Positions 1-9,032 are shown, numbered from the stretch's first letter. The stretch: 41,078 nucleotides of DNA from Streptomyces sp. CT34 (GCF_000805335.1 NZ_KN708638.1:3662274-3703351); one strand, 5' to 3'. Translations and numbers: made by a program. The notes: generated from the sequence alone by a model not told the origin.

Positions 1-1350
1 CGCGGACTTGACGACATCGGCCAGCCGGCCGGCCACCGCCCGCGCCTGCTCGATGTCCGCCGCCTCGACCATCACCCGCACCAGCGGCTCGGTGCCCGAG
101 GGGCGCAGCAGCACCCGGCCGGTCGCGCCCAGTTCGCGCTCCGCCTCGGCGACCGCCGCGGCCAGCTCGGGCGAGCTGGCCACCCGCGACTTGTCGACGT
201 CGGGGACGTTGACGAGGATCTGCGGCAACCGCTCCATGACGCCCGCCAGTTCGGCCAGCGACCGCCCGGTCGCCGCGACCCGGGCCGCCAGCATCAGCCC
301 GGTCAGCGTGCCGTCACCGGTCGTGGCGTGGTCCAGCACGATGACGTGCCCGGACTGCTCACCGCCCAGCGCGTAGCCGTGGGCCTTCATCTCCTCCAGC
401 ACGTACCGGTCGCCGACCGCGGTCTGTACGAAGTCGATGCCCTCACGCTCCATCGCCAGCTTGAAGCCCAGGTTGGACATCACGGTGGCGACGACGGTGT
501 TCTTGCGCAGCACCCCGGCCTCGCGCATGCCGAGCGACAGGACGGCCAGGATCTGGTCGCCGTCGACCTCGTTGCCGTCGCGGTCCACGGCCAGGCAGCG
601 GTCCGCGTCGCCGTCGTGCGCGACACCCAGGTCCGCGCCGTGCTCGACGACGGCGGCCCGGAGCTTGTCCAAGTGCGTCGAGCCGCAGCCGGCGTTGATG
701 TTCAGGCCGTCCGGCTCGGTGCCGATGGTGACGACCTCGGCGCCGGCCCGCGCGAACGCCTCGGGCGAGACCCGCGCCGCCGCGCCGTGCGCCCCGTCGA
801 TGACGATCCGCAGCCCGTCCAGGCGGTTGGGCAGCACACCGACCAGGTGCGCGACGTACTTGTCGAACCCCTCGTCGTAGTCGGTGACCCGGCCGACGCC
901 GGCGCCGGTCGGCCGCTCCCACGGCTCACCGGAGCTGTGCGCGCGGTAGGTCTGCTCGATCCGGTCCTCCAGCTCGTCGGCGAGCTTGTGGCCGCCGCGG
1001 GCGAAGAACTTGATGCCGTTGTCGGGCATCGGGTTGTGGCTGGCGGAGAGCATCACGCCCAGGTCCGCGCCGAGCGAACCGGTCAGATACGCCACCGCCG
1101 GGGTCGGCAGCACGCCCACCCGCAGCACATCGACACCGGCGCTGGCCAGACCGGCCACCACCGCCGCCTCCAGGAACTCCCCCGACGCCCGCGGATCTCG
1201 ACCGACCACCGCCACCGGCCGGTGCCCTTCAAAGGTGCCTGCCTCGGCCAGCACATGCGCCGCCGCGACCGACAGGCCGAGCGCCAGCTCCGCCGTGAGA
1301 TCCGCATTGGCGACGCCGCGCACACCGTCCGTGCCGAAGAGTCGTCCCAC
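1..1350 (-). CDS. glmM: Phosphoglucosamine mutase GlmM (3' end just cut off)
   Basis: Interconverts glucosamine-6-phosphate and glucosamine-1-phosphate in the cytoplasm, feeding UDP-GlcNAc and peptidoglycan synthesis. The frame begins with GTG at 1350 ([11 protein letters not shown], the family N-terminus), with GGAGGA a few bases upstream. It runs 450 codons to the window edge without a stop. The phosphoserine loop SASHNP is at residues 102-107, with the catalytic Ser at 104, and the metal-binding DGDADR motif is present further on. The last visible residues, DVVKSA, are close to the usual C-terminus, so probably only a few codons are missing. It lies downstream of rpsI but a terminator hairpin separates them. 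Identity is very secure. Confidence 0.97.
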   Translation of the reverse strand, partial: MGRLFGTDGVRGVANADLTAELALGLSVAAAHVLAEAGTFEGHRPVAVVGRDPRASGEFLEAAVVAGLASAGVDVLRVGVLPTPAVAYLTGSLGADLGVMLSASHNPMPDNGIKFFARGGHKLADELEDRIEQTYRAHSSGEPWERPTGAGVGRVTDYDEGFDKYVAHLVGVLPNRLDGLRIVIDGAHGAAARVSPEAFARAGAEVVTIGTEPDGLNINAGCGSTHLDKLRAAVVEHGADLGVAHDGDADRCLAVDRDGNEVDGDQILAVLSLGMREAGVLRKNTVVATVMSNLGFKLAMEREGIDFVQTAVGDRYVLEEMKAHGYALGGEQSGHVIVLDHATTGDGTLTGLMLAARVAATGRSLAELAGVMERLPQILVNVPDVDKSRVASSPELAAAVAEAERELGATGRVLLRPSGTEPLVRVMVEAADIEQARAVAGRLADVVKSA

Positions 1351-1420
1351 TGGTGTCCTCCGAGTTTCTGAGCTTGGACCAGAGCATCAATTCCAGGTAT
1401 ACGCCCCGGGTCCCGGATGC

Positions 1421-1460
1421 CGAACGCCCCGGCAGCACGGAAGTGCCACCGGGGCGTTCG
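1421..1460 (-). terminator. Terminator hairpin after rpsI
   Basis: A perfect 12-base inverted repeat (1421-1432 with 1449-1460) and a 16-base spacer begin about 30 bases downstream of the rpsI stop, in the gap before glmM. The strong GC stem has no clear U-tract, as is common in actinobacteria. It should end the rplM-rpsI transcript. Confidence 0.75.
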
Positions 1461-1490
1461 CCAAGAGCTGCCCTGTCGCAGCGAGCGGGA

Positions 1491-1994
1491 TTAGCGCTTG
1501 CTGTACTGCGGCGCCTTGCGGGCCTTCTTGAGACCGGCCTTCTTGCGCTCGACCGCACGGTCGTCGCGCTTGAGGAACCCGGCCTTCTTCAGGGCGGGGC
1601 GGTTGGCGTCCACGTCCGCCTCGTTCAGCGCACGGGCCACGCCCAGGCGCAGCGCACCGGCCTGGCCGGAGATGCCGCCGCCGGAGATGCGGGCGATGAC
1701 GTCGTAGCGGTTGTCGAGTTCGAGCACCTTGAAGGGCTCGTTGACTTCCTGCTGGTGCACCTTGTTGGGGAAGTAGCCTTCAAGGGTGCGGCCGTTGATC
1801 TTCCACTGGCCGGTGCCCGGAACGATCCGGACGCGGGCAATGGCGTTCTTGCGGCGGCCCAGGCCGGCGGCCGGCTGCGGGTCGCCGAAGCGGGAAGCGA
1901 GGGACTCGGAGGTGTACTCCGACTCCACGACCTCGGTCTCGGTGGTGTACTCCTCGACCTCGTCCAGCGGGGTCTCGGGGGTGGTCTCAGCCAC
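1491..1994 (-). CDS. rpsI: 30S ribosomal protein S9
   Basis: Component of the 30S head; its C-terminal tail reaches the P-site tRNA. The 167-residue product starts at GTG 1994. It has an acidic N-terminal extension of about 40 residues (MAETTPETP...), usual in actinobacteria, then the S9 core ([36 protein letters not shown]). It ends in the diagnostic basic tail [12 protein letters not shown]. It lies 44 bases downstream of rplM and is surely cotranscribed with it, the near-universal L13-S9 pairing. Confidence 0.98.
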   Translation of the reverse strand: MAETTPETPLDEVEEYTTETEVVESEYTSESLASRFGDPQPAAGLGRRKNAIARVRIVPGTGQWKINGRTLEGYFPNKVHQQEVNEPFKVLELDNRYDVIARISGGGISGQAGALRLGVARALNEADVDANRPALKKAGFLKRDDRAVERKKAGLKKARKAPQYSKR

Positions 1995-2038
1995 GATGCT
2001 CCTCAGATTCTCTCTGTCGTCTTAGGGGGTGGCCGGAC

Positions 2039-2482
2039 TTACTGCGCGACCTGGGTGATCTCGAACGGGACCGGCTGCTGCGCAGCGTGCGGGTGCTCGG
2101 CGCCCGCGTAGACCTTCAGCTTCGAGAGCATCTGACGGCCGAGGGTGTTCTTGGGGAGCATGCCCTTGATGGCCTTCTCGACGGCCTTCTCGGGGTTCTT
2201 GTCCAGCAGCTCGTCGTAGCGGACGGAGCGCAGACCACCCGGGAAGCCGGAGTGGCGGTAGGCCATCTTCTGGGTCTTCTTGTTGCCGGACAGGTGCACC
2301 TTGTCGGCGTTGATGATGATGACGAAGTCACCGGTGTCAACGTGAGGGGCGTAAACCGGCTTGTGCTTACCCCGGAGAAGGGACGCGGCCTGGCTGGCCA
2401 GACGGCCCAGGACAACGTCCTGCGCGTCAATGATGTGCCACTGGCGCTGAACATCGCCGGGCTTGGGGCTGAACGTACGCAC
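2039..2482 (-). CDS. rplM: 50S ribosomal protein L13
   Basis: Early-assembly protein of the large subunit. The 147-residue product starts at GTG 2482 ([20 protein letters not shown]). Family signatures are [19 protein letters not shown], the [18 protein letters not shown] segment and [13 protein letters not shown]. Length is normal for the family. It is the first gene of the rplM-rpsI pair. A leader of about 170 bases precedes it, driven by a good promoter that overlaps the end of the upstream glycosyltransferase gene. Confidence 0.98.
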   Translation of the reverse strand: MRTFSPKPGDVQRQWHIIDAQDVVLGRLASQAASLLRGKHKPVYAPHVDTGDFVIIINADKVHLSGNKKTQKMAYRHSGFPGGLRSVRYDELLDKNPEKAVEKAIKGMLPKNTLGRQMLSKLKVYAGAEHPHAAQQPVPFEITQVAQ

Positions 2483-2661
2483 GTCTTAGCCTTCGCTTCG
2501 TAAGTGATGGGTCCTGTACTGGTCCACCGCGGCTGATCACGCAGCAGGGCGGCGCTACGGGTGACGCAACCCGATCGTCCGCCGCTGGTCAACGGCCCGG
2601 TGAGCCGGCGTAAGGGCCCCTCACGTGAGATAGAGCAAGCCAATACGCATAACGAACTGGC

Positions 2662-2691
2662 AGAATACCGGCCCGCCCCCAGCGGGGTCAA
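2662..2691 (-). promoter_or_regulatory. Promoter of rplM-rpsI
   Basis: On the minus strand TTGACC (2686-2691) and TATTCT (2662-2667) are 18 bases apart, a good match to the HrdB vegetative consensus. The -35 box overlaps the TGA stop of the glycosyltransferase gene. Transcription from here would give a 5' leader of about 170 bases before rplM. No mapped start is available. Confidence 0.55.
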
Positions 2692-3968
2692 AACGCGCCC
2701 CGGACCGGCTCCCGGCCCCCCGCCGACTCCTCCGCCGGCCCGGCCGCGGCCACCGGCGCCCGCCACCGCGCCGCACAGATCCACGCGGTCACCCCCGCCA
2801 GCAGCCACAGCGCCGCCGCGTCCCGGAAGGCCCGCCGCTGGATCGCCTCCAGGTGCGGCCAGGCGAAGCCGGAGACCTGCGGCAGCAACGCGCACCAGAA
2901 CCAGGCCGTCCGCGGCACCGACCCGGCCGCCACCACCGACGCCAGCAGCGGCCCCAGCACCACCAGCAGATAGTGGTCGAAGGACGGCCGGGAGACGAGG
3001 AAGGCCGCCAGCATCAGCATCGCCGCGGTCTCCACCAGCCGCCGCGGCCCGCCGCCCGCACGCCGCCACCGCACCCGGGCGCAGCCCAGCCCGACCGCCG
3101 CCGCGAGCACCGCGACCCCGTACGCGAGCGGCGCCGGCACCCCCAGCCGCGTCAGGATCATCCCCACCGAGGCGTCGTACGGCCGGGCGAAGGCGTCCTG
3201 CCCGCGGAGCAGGAACGGCAGCGTGTGCGTGAAGAACATCGCCGGCCGCGGCATCACCAGCGCCGCCGCCACCGACGCCGCAACCGGGATCCCGGCCGCC
3301 ACCGCGAGCGCCCGGCCGCGCCGGGCGAGAACGAAGAGCAGCAGCAGCGGCACCAGCATCGGCTTGATCGCCAGCGCGCACCCGACCACCGCACCGGCCG
3401 CCGTCCACCGCCCGCGCACCGCGCAGAGCACCGCCACCGGCAGCGCCACCACCGACGCCAGCGTCCAGTTCCCGATGTTCACCACGTTGCGCAGCGGCTC
3501 GAAGAACACCAGCCCCACCACCCCCAGCGCCGCCAGCCGGCTGCCCGCGCCCACCCGGAAGATCCGCAGCGACGCCCACCACCCGACCAGCACCGCCGCG
3601 GCCCCCGCCACCGGCACCAGCAGCCGCAGCTCCCGCGGGCCCAGCAGCGCCTCGGGCACCGCCGCGAGCACCGCGCTCGGCAGGTAGAGGAACCGCTTGT
3701 CGGCATACGGGGCCCCGCCGTCCAGCAGCGCCCGCGCGGCCCGAACCACGAAGTCGTTGTCCATCCCGAGCGTCGGGCTGGTCCGGTGCAGCTCCCAGAC
3801 CAGCACCGCCAGCAGCCCGCCGGCCACCGACCGCAGCCCCCACGAGGCCCGCCCGCACAGCCACCCGGCAAGGACCGACTCCGCCGCCGGCTCCACCCCC
3901 GACTCCCCCGCCGACCGCCCGGCCAACTCCCCCGAAATGACAGACTTGCCCGGTTCCTCCGCACTCAT
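2688..3968 (-). CDS. Putative GT87 (DUF2029) family membrane glycosyltransferase
   Basis: A 426-residue polytopic membrane protein starting at ATG 3968. About ten hydrophobic segments follow a short cytoplasmic N-terminus. Features typical of the GT87/DUF2029 family (polyprenyl-phosphate-mannose-dependent transferases such as PimE) are the early Asp-containing loop (LGMDNDFVVRAARALLDG), YADKRFLYLPSA, and the inner-leaflet motif AIKPMLVPLLLLFVLARR. The substrate cannot be read from sequence; a role in cell-envelope mannosylation is inference. There is no convincing ribosome-binding site. A TAGCCT box lies six bases before the ATG, so a leaderless transcript is possible. It lies between a decayed gene and rplM and is not part of the ribosomal operons. 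Confidence 0.8.
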   Translation of the reverse strand: MSAEEPGKSVISGELAGRSAGESGVEPAAESVLAGWLCGRASWGLRSVAGGLLAVLVWELHRTSPTLGMDNDFVVRAARALLDGGAPYADKRFLYLPSAVLAAVPEALLGPRELRLLVPVAGAAAVLVGWWASLRIFRVGAGSRLAALGVVGLVFFEPLRNVVNIGNWTLASVVALPVAVLCAVRGRWTAAGAVVGCALAIKPMLVPLLLLFVLARRGRALAVAAGIPVAASVAAALVMPRPAMFFTHTLPFLLRGQDAFARPYDASVGMILTRLGVPAPLAYGVAVLAAAVGLGCARVRWRRAGGGPRRLVETAAMLMLAAFLVSRPSFDHYLLVVLGPLLASVVAAGSVPRTAWFWCALLPQVSGFAWPHLEAIQRRAFRDAAALWLLAGVTAWICAARWRAPVAAAGPAEESAGGREPVRGAF

Positions 3969-4046
3969 GCGGCCAGGCTAAGAGCCGCCCCGGCCACCGC
4001 TCCCGCCCGACACTCGCCGGCGGGCGCGGCGGGCCCTCACCTGCCC

Positions 4047-4362
4047 TCACCCGGCGGGGCGGCCCCGCGTCCCGTCCCACACCGGCTCGACCGTCTCCCG
4101 TGCCGTCCCGTCCGCGCCGGCCACCAGGAACCGGTCGCAGGACCGCGCGAACCGTCGCAGGACTGCGGAAACCACCGGTCGTGGAACAACGCCGGCACCG
4201 TCCCCACGTACGCCTCCAGCCCCTCCCGGAGCGCCTCCGCGGACTCCAGGTCGAGGTGTCGGTGGGCTCGTCCAGCAGCGGCGCGGTCGCCCCGGAGAGC
4301 TCCGGCAGCAGGTGCACGGCCTCCAGATGTCCCACGGGCCGGATCGTCTCCGCCCACCACAC
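4047..4362 (-). pseudogene. Decayed hypothetical gene with two frameshifts
   Basis: Three minus-strand frames join into one coherent protein of about 105 residues. The first piece reads VGHLEAVHLLPELSGATAPL up to about 4264. The second reads RHLDLESAEALREGLEAYVG...WFPQSCD. The third reads SCDRFLVAGADGTARETVEP to a TGA at 4047. The first break fits a one-base deletion near 4262. The second coincides with a 20-base tandem duplication (4134-4173); removing one copy restores WFPQSCDRFLVAGADG. A stop (TAA, 4378-4380) lies upstream of the first frame, and the start is uncertain (GTG 4362 possible). I do not recognise the family. Sequencing error is an alternative for the one-base break but not for the duplication. 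Confidence 0.6.
4134..4173. repeat. 20-base imperfect tandem duplication
   Basis: Bases 4134-4153 and 4154-4173 are direct neighbours and match at 17 of 20 positions. Because 20 is not a multiple of three, the second copy shifts the reading frame of the decayed minus-strand gene it lies in. Both copies encode Ser-Cys-Asp, which is how the duplication shows up in translation. Confidence 0.75.
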
Positions 4363-4391
4363 GTTCCACCAACCGGATTAGGATGCGCGGC

Positions 4392-5249
4392 ATGAGCTTT
4401 GGGCAAGGGGGGCCGTTCGACGGCCCAGGGGGAGGCACCCCGGACTGGGACGCGCTCGCCGACGAGAGCGAGGCGCGCGCCCGCCGCAAGCGGTGGATGA
4501 TGATCGGCGGCGGCGCGGTCGCCACCCTCGCGATCGCCGGCATCGTCGCCGCCGCCGTCATGAACAGCAGCTCACCGGGCGGCAAACCCACGGACCGGTC
4601 CACCGCCTCCGGCCAGAGCGCCGCCCCGGACGACAAGCCGTCGTTCCCCGACGTCTCGGTCCCGCCGCCGCCCAACCCGCGGGACTACATCTCCGACCCC
4701 AGGAAGGACACCGCGCCGCTCACCCCGGCCACCCTCTTCCCGCAGAAGAGCATGGTCGTCGGCGAGCACAGCTACCCGCAGACCGCCACCGACAGCAGCA
4801 CGGACTGCACCGCCGCCGCCCAGGGCGCGCTGGTCTCCTCGCTCACCCACAACGGCTGCAAGCAGCTGCTGCGCGCCACGTACGCCAAGGACGGGGTCGC
4901 GGTCACCGTCGGCGTCGCGGTCTTCGACTCCCCCGCGAAGGCCACCGCGGTGATGAACGACAGCAAGCCCAACCTCATGCCGCTCTCCGGCGGCGGCGTA
5001 CCGGCGAACTTCTGCCAGGGCACCAAGTGCCGTATGACCACCAACGCCACCGGCCGCTACGCGTACTTCACCATCGCCGGCTACACCAACGGCCAGGACG
5101 TCAACGCGAGCGACACCAAGGCCCAGCAGATCAACCGGGACGGCGGCTCCTACGCCTTCGCCCAGATCGCCCAGCGCGGCAGGGACCAGGCCGCCAAGGC
5201 CGCCGAGAAGCAGCTCCAGGACGCCCGCCGGAAGGCCGGCAAGTCCTGA
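4392..5249 (+). CDS. Membrane-anchored extracytoplasmic protein of unknown function
   Basis: The only convincing plus-strand gene here: 285 residues from ATG 4392, chosen because AGGA lies eight bases upstream (an in-frame ATG at 4383 lacks this). The N-terminus is Gly/Pro-rich and cytoplasmic ([14 protein letters not shown]). A basic stretch RARRKRW is followed by one membrane helix ([22 protein letters not shown], about residues 38-58), a Ser/Pro-rich linker, and an exported domain of about 200 residues with four cysteines ([19 protein letters not shown]) that could form two disulfides. The tail is charged and Ala/Lys-rich. No family recognised. It runs towards truA, and the open truA frame lies antisense to most of it; the coherent domain architecture on this strand argues that this is the real gene. 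Confidence 0.85.
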   Translation: MSFGQGGPFDGPGGGTPDWDALADESEARARRKRWMMIGGGAVATLAIAGIVAAAVMNSSSPGGKPTDRSTASGQSAAPDDKPSFPDVSVPPPPNPRDYISDPRKDTAPLTPATLFPQKSMVVGEHSYPQTATDSSTDCTAAAQGALVSSLTHNGCKQLLRATYAKDGVAVTVGVAVFDSPAKATAVMNDSKPNLMPLSGGGVPANFCQGTKCRMTTNATGRYAYFTIAGYTNGQDVNASDTKAQQINRDGGSYAFAQIAQRGRDQAAKAAEKQLQDARRKAGKS

Positions 5250-6173
5250 CACCGGTGGCACCTCCCCCGCGCCCCGGCGGCGCGGGGGACCCCTGCGCCG
5301 CCGACCGGCGGCAACCGCCGCTCCGCAGCAGCCGCCGCCCGGCAGGGACCGCCTGTTGCGCGCCTCCTTGTTGCGCGCCATCAGCAGCCCGTCGGCCGGG
5401 TACCCGACCTCCTCCAGCGTCAGCCCGTGCGGCCGTACGACATGGACGGCGGAGTCCCGCACCCCCGCGGCCAGCACCTTCGCCGGCCACTCCACCGGCC
5501 GGTGCCCGTCCCCCACGAACAGCATCGCGCCGACCAGCGACCGCACCATGTTGTGGCAGAACGCATCGGCCCGCACCGTCGCCGTGATGATCCCGTCCGC
5601 GCCCCGCTCCCAGCTCAGCTCCTGGAGCGTGCGGATCGTGGTCGCGCCCTCCCGCCGCTTGCAGTAGGCCGCGAAGTCGTGCTCCCCCAGCAGCGGCCGG
5701 GAGGCGGCGTTCATCGCCTCGACGTCCAGGTCCCAGTCGTGCCACAGCACATGCCCGCGCAGCAGCGGGTCCACGCCCCCGTGGTGATCGGTGACCCGGT
5801 ACGCGTACCGCCGCCAGATCGCCGAGAACCGCGCGTTGAACCCGTACGGCGCCGGTGCGACCCGCCACACCCGGACGTCCTTCGGCAGCCGCCCGGCCAG
5901 CCGCCGCAGCAGCTTGTCCCGGTGCTCGGCCCACAGCTCCGCCGGCAGATCCACATGCGCCACCTGCCCGCGCGCGTGCACCCCCGCGTCCGTCCGCCCG
6001 GCGACGGTGAGCTCATACGCCTCCGGCGACCGCGTCACGGTCCGGATCGCGTCCTCCAACTCGCCCTGGACCGTGCGCCGTTCACGCTGCTTGGCCCACC
6101 CGGAGAACTCCGCGCCGTCGTACGACAGGTCCAGCCGCACCCGGACGAAACCGGGCTCCACTTCATCACTCAC
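4572..6173 (-). CDS. truA: tRNA pseudouridine synthase A, with unusual C-terminal read-through
   Basis: Makes pseudouridine at positions 38-40 of the tRNA anticodon arm. Start is GTG 6173 with GGAGG about ten bases upstream. The catalytic Asp is in GRTDAGVHA (Asp62). [16 protein letters not shown] and [13 protein letters not shown] are further family motifs. The conserved protein ends near residue 283 ([11 protein letters not shown]), at about 5325. There the frame shows GGA (5322-5324) where a stop would be expected, and it stays open to 4572, giving 533 residues. The extra 250 residues look like antisense translation of the plus-strand gene: Gly/Ala/Arg-rich with no domain. Either the stop was lost by one substitution or there is a sequence error. 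The catalytic part is intact. It follows rplQ after a hairpin. Confidence 0.85.
   Translation of the reverse strand: MSDEVEPGFVRVRLDLSYDGAEFSGWAKQRERRTVQGELEDAIRTVTRSPEAYELTVAGRTDAGVHARGQVAHVDLPAELWAEHRDKLLRRLAGRLPKDVRVWRVAPAPYGFNARFSAIWRRYAYRVTDHHGGVDPLLRGHVLWHDWDLDVEAMNAASRPLLGEHDFAAYCKRREGATTIRTLQELSWERGADGIITATVRADAFCHNMVRSLVGAMLFVGDGHRPVEWPAKVLAAGVRDSAVHVVRPHGLTLEEVGYPADGLLMARNKEARNRRSLPGGGCCGAAVAAGRRRRGPPRRRGAGEVPPVSGLAGLPAGVLELLLGGLGGLVPAALGDLGEGVGAAVPVDLLGLGVARVDVLAVGVAGDGEVRVAAGGVGGHTALGALAEVRRYAAAGERHEVGLAVVHHRGGLRGGVEDRDADGDRDPVLGVRGAQQLLAAVVGERGDQRALGGGGAVRAAVGGGLRVAVLADDHALLREEGGRGERRGVLPGVGDVVPRVGRRRDRDVGERRLVVRGGALAGGGGPVRGFAAR
5263..5289. terminator. Bidirectional terminator between the convergent gene and truA
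   Basis: An 11-base perfect stem (5263-5273 with 5279-5289) and a five-base loop begin 13 bases after the stop of the plus-strand gene. It also lies about 33 bases beyond the expected truA stop, so it could end both transcripts. Confidence 0.65.
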
Positions 6174-6202
6174 GCCAGCAATCCTCCCTCACCCCACACG
6201 AA

Positions 6203-6232
6203 AGCGGGCCCGCCCCGAAGGGCGGACCCGCT
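6203..6232 (-). terminator. Hairpin terminator after rplQ
   Basis: A 12-base stem with one G-U pair (6203-6214 with 6221-6232) lies 17 bases beyond the rplQ stop and is followed by TTTCG on the transcript. It begins about 30 bases before truA, so truA is either reached by read-through or has its own weak start. Confidence 0.65.
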
Positions 6233-6249
6233 CACAGCCAACCGGTGCC

Positions 6250-6708
6250 TCAGGCCTCGGTGGTCTCCTCGGCCGCCTTGGCCTCGTCGGCCTCCTTGAC
6301 CGCGCGCTGGGTCGCGGCCTCGGCCTCGGCGACGGTCGCCTTCTTGGCGATCTCGCCCTCGACCAGCTCGATGACCGCCATCGGGGCGTTGTCGCCACGA
6401 CGGTTGCCGATCTTGGTGATGCGGGTGTAGCCACCCGGACGCTCGGCGAAGCGCGGGGCGATCTCGGTGAAGAGCGTGTGCACGACGCTCTTGTCCGTGA
6501 TCAGCTCCATGACCTGACGGCGGTTGTGCAGGTCACCCTTCTTCGCCTTGGTCACCAGACGCTCCGCGAACGGACGCAGACGACGGGCCTTGGCCTCGGT
6601 CGTCGTGATGCGGCCGTGCTCGAAGAGGTTGGTGGCCAGGTTGCGCAGGAGCGCCTTCTCGTGCGCAGCGCTGCCGCCCAGACGGGCGCCCTTGGCGGGC
6701 TTCGGCAT
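6250..6708 (-). CDS. rplQ: 50S ribosomal protein L17
   Basis: Large-subunit protein near the exit tunnel. The 152-residue product starts at ATG 6708. The L17 core is clear: [40 protein letters not shown] and [22 protein letters not shown]. It is followed by an acidic Ala/Glu-rich tail of about 35 residues typical of actinobacterial L17. It follows rpoA, the classic alpha-operon order, with a 128-base gap holding hairpins. Confidence 0.98.
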   Translation of the reverse strand: MPKPAKGARLGGSAAHEKALLRNLATNLFEHGRITTTEAKARRLRPFAERLVTKAKKGDLHNRRQVMELITDKSVVHTLFTEIAPRFAERPGGYTRITKIGNRRGDNAPMAVIELVEGEIAKKATVAEAEAATQRAVKEADEAKAAEETTEA

Positions 6709-6796
6709 GGTGTATCTCCTTCATTGCTGCACCGGCCGTATCAGGTACCGGTGTCAGTTCCCCCGAGGCGGCCGCCCCGGGGAAGATTTCACACGG

Positions 6797-6826
6797 CTGG
6801 GGCCCGGGACACCGCCCGGACCCCAG
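6797..6826 (-). terminator. Hairpin between rpoA and rplQ
   Basis: A 12-base stem with one G-U pair (6797-6808 with 6815-6826) starts about ten bases after the rpoA stop. There is no U-tract. In this position it may attenuate or stabilise the transcript rather than fully end it, since rplQ normally follows rpoA in one operon. Confidence 0.5.
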
Positions 6827-6836
6827 TCGGTCACGC

Positions 6837-7859
6837 TCAGTACTGCTCGGTCTCCACGAAACCGGCGTCCGCGTCGTCGTCGGCACCGAAGGCGTCGGCG
6901 GCGGCGGTCGGGTCGAATCCGGGCGGGCTGTCCTTGAGCGCCAGGCCCATACCGGCCAGCTTCGCCTTGACCTCGTCGATCGACTTCGCGCCGAAGTTGC
7001 GGATGTCGAGCAGGTCCGCCTCGGAGCGGGCCACCAGCTCGCCCACCGAGTGGATGCCCTCACGCTTGAGGCAGTTGTAGGAGCGGACGGTGAGCTCCAG
7101 CTCCTCGATCGGCAGCGCCAGGTCGGCGGCCAGGGCGGCGTCCGTCGGGGACGGGCCCATGTCGATGCCCTCGGCGTCGATGTTCAGCTCACGGGCCAGG
7201 CCGAAGAGCTCGACGAGGGTCTTACCGGCCGACGCCATCGCGTCGCGCGGGCGCATCGCCTGCTTGGTCTCGACGTCGACGATCAGCTTGTCGAAGTCGG
7301 TGCGCTGCTCGACACGGGTCGCCTCGACCTTGTACGTGACCTTGAGCACCGGCGAGTAGATCGAGTCGACCGGGATCCGGCCGATCTCCTGGCCGACCTG
7401 CTTGTTCTGCACGGCGGAGACGTAGCCGCGACCGCGCTCGACGGTCAGCTCCATCTCCAGCTTGCCCTTGCCGTTGAGCGTGGCCAGGACCAGGTCGGGG
7501 TTGTGCACCTCGACACCGGCCGGCGGCGCGATGTCGGCGGCGGTGACCAGACCCGGGCCCTGCTTGCGCAGGTACATCACGACCGGCTCGTCGTGCTCCG
7601 AGGAGACGACCAGCTGCTTGATGTTGAGGATCAGGTCGGTGACGTCTTCCTTGACGCCCGGCACGGTGGTGAACTCGTGCAGGACACCGTCGATGCGGAT
7701 GGACGTGACCGCCGCACCCGGGATCGAGGACAGAAGCGTCCGGCGCAGGGAGTTGCCGAGGGTGTAGCCGAAGCCCGGCTCCAGCGGCTCGATCACGAAC
7801 CGGGAGCGGTACTCGTCGACGACCTCTTCGGTCAACGAGGGGCGCTGAGCAATCAGCAT
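6837..7859 (-). CDS. rpoA: RNA polymerase alpha subunit
   Basis: Assembly platform of RNA polymerase. The 340-residue product starts at ATG 7859. The N-terminal dimerisation domain has [25 protein letters not shown] and the insert domain. After a flexible linker (about residues 230-250) comes the C-terminal domain ([19 protein letters not shown], then [17 protein letters not shown]), which contacts UP elements and activators. A short acidic tail ends in ETEQY. Length is typical of actinobacteria. It follows rpsD after a hairpin. Confidence 0.99.
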   Translation of the reverse strand: MLIAQRPSLTEEVVDEYRSRFVIEPLEPGFGYTLGNSLRRTLLSSIPGAAVTSIRIDGVLHEFTTVPGVKEDVTDLILNIKQLVVSSEHDEPVVMYLRKQGPGLVTAADIAPPAGVEVHNPDLVLATLNGKGKLEMELTVERGRGYVSAVQNKQVGQEIGRIPVDSIYSPVLKVTYKVEATRVEQRTDFDKLIVDVETKQAMRPRDAMASAGKTLVELFGLARELNIDAEGIDMGPSPTDAALAADLALPIEELELTVRSYNCLKREGIHSVGELVARSEADLLDIRNFGAKSIDEVKAKLAGMGLALKDSPPGFDPTAAADAFGADDDADAGFVETEQY

Positions 7860-7921
7860 GGTGTTCGTTCCTTCAGTCGTGGACGCCCGCTATTTGACGT
7901 CCGCTGTACTTCAAAGGGTAC

Positions 7922-7954
7922 GGGCGGTACGGCGCCGATGGCTCCGTACCGCCC
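7922..7954 (-). terminator. Hairpin between rpsD and rpoA
   Basis: An 11-base perfect stem (7922-7932 with 7944-7954) lies about 20 bases after the rpsD stop and is followed by CCCTTTG on the transcript. It is well placed to lower or uncouple rpoA expression from the ribosomal genes upstream. Confidence 0.55.
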
Positions 7955-7973
7955 CTACCACTGCGCTCAGCCC

Positions 7974-8600
7974 TTACTTGGAGTAGAGCTCAACGATCAG
8001 CTGCTCCTGCACCTGGGTGTCGATCACCTGGCGCTCGGGCAGGCTGTGCACGAGGATCCGCAGCTGCGAGGGGATCGCCTCCAGCCACGCCGGGACGGTC
8101 TTCTCGCCGGCCTCCGCCTTGGCCACCTCGAAGGGGGTCAGGGTCTTGGAGCCCGTGCGGACCTCGATGATGTCGTTCACGGCGACGCGGGCCGACGGGA
8201 TGTCGGTCTTGCGGCCGTTGACCTGGATGTGTCCGTGACGCACCAGCTGACGGGCGTGGTCGCGGGACTTGGCGAAGCCGGCCCGGTAGACCACGTTGTC
8301 GAGGCGGGTCTCAAGGATGCGCAGAAGGTTCTCACCGGTCTTGCCGGTCTTCTGGTTCGCTTCCTTGTAGTAGTTCACGAACTGCTTCTCAAGGACACCG
8401 TAGATACGGCTGCACTTCTGCTTCTCACGAAGCTGGAGCAGGTACTCGCTGTCCTTGGTGCGCCCGCGACCGTGCTCACCCGGGGGGTAAGGACGGATCT
8501 CGATCGGGCACTTCGCGCTCTCGCACTTGCTCCCCTTGAGGAAGAGCTTCTGCTTCTCCCGACGGCAACGCTTGCAGTCGGCCCCGGTGTAACGCGCCAT
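7974..8600 (-). CDS. rpsD: 30S ribosomal protein S4, zinc-binding form
   Basis: Primary 16S-binding assembly protein. The 208-residue product starts at ATG 8600. The N-terminus carries four cysteines (Cys9, Cys12, Cys26, Cys31; C-x2-C-x13-C-x4-C), the zinc-binding type of S4. RPYPPGEHGRGRTKDSEYLLQ and the S4 RNA-binding domain (LDNVVYRAGFAKSRDHARQL, HGHIQVNGRK) follow, and it ends IVELYSK. It lies between rpsK and rpoA as in Mycobacterium. From memory, S. coelicolor keeps rpsD elsewhere and in a cysteine-free form, so both place and type are informative. Confidence 0.98.
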   Translation of the reverse strand: MARYTGADCKRCRREKQKLFLKGSKCESAKCPIEIRPYPPGEHGRGRTKDSEYLLQLREKQKCSRIYGVLEKQFVNYYKEANQKTGKTGENLLRILETRLDNVVYRAGFAKSRDHARQLVRHGHIQVNGRKTDIPSARVAVNDIIEVRTGSKTLTPFEVAKAEAGEKTVPAWLEAIPSQLRILVHSLPERQVIDTQVQEQLIVELYSK

Positions 8601-8627
8601 TGTCTAGTTGTCTCCTACTTCAGTGGG

Positions 8628-9032
8628 TCAGACGCGGCGACGCTTGGGCGGGCGGCATCCGTTGTGCGGGGTGGGGGTGACGTCCTGGATCGAGCCGACC
8701 TCGAGACCGGTCGCCTGCAGCGAACGGATGGCCGTCTCGCGGCCCGAGCCCGGGCCCTTCACGAAGACGTCGACCTTGCGCATGCCGTGCTCCTGCGCGC
8801 GGCGGGCGGCCGACTCGGCGGCCATCTGCGCGGCGAAGGGGGTGGACTTGCGCGAGCCCTTGAAGCCGACGTGGCCGGCCGAGGCCCAAGAGATCACGTT
8901 CCCGGTCGGGTCGGTGATCGAGACGATCGTGTTGTTGAACGTGCTCTTGATGTGAGCGTGCCCGTGGGCGACGTTCTTCTTCTCCTTGCGGCGCACCTTC
9001 TTGGCGCCGGCCGTACGGCCCTTCGGAGGCAT
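8628..9032 (-). CDS. rpsK: 30S ribosomal protein S11
   Basis: Platform protein of the small subunit, near the mRNA exit channel. The 134-residue product starts at ATG 9032. It has the basic N-terminus [19 protein letters not shown], the core [19 protein letters not shown] and [20 protein letters not shown], and the hallmark C-terminus [20 protein letters not shown]. It lies between rpsM (64 bases) and rpsD (27 bases). Confidence 0.99.
   Translation of the reverse strand: MPPKGRTAGAKKVRRKEKKNVAHGHAHIKSTFNNTIVSITDPTGNVISWASAGHVGFKGSRKSTPFAAQMAAESAARRAQEHGMRKVDVFVKGPGSGRETAIRSLQATGLEVGSIQDVTPTPHNGCRPPKRRRV

Noticed and set aside
2116..4362. A 748-codon minus-strand frame spanning rplM, the glycosyltransferase and the decayed gene
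   Set aside because: It reads the wrong frame of two real genes and only its first 35 residues belong to the decayed gene; there is no coherent protein.
2853..5249. A long plus-strand frame running into the membrane-anchored protein
   Set aside because: The first 500 residues are Arg/His/Pro/Gln-rich antisense translation of the glycosyltransferase; only the part from 4392 is credible.
7860..7921. Possible separate rpoA promoter
   Set aside because: No pair of boxes with acceptable spacing found between the rpsD-rpoA hairpin and the rpoA start.
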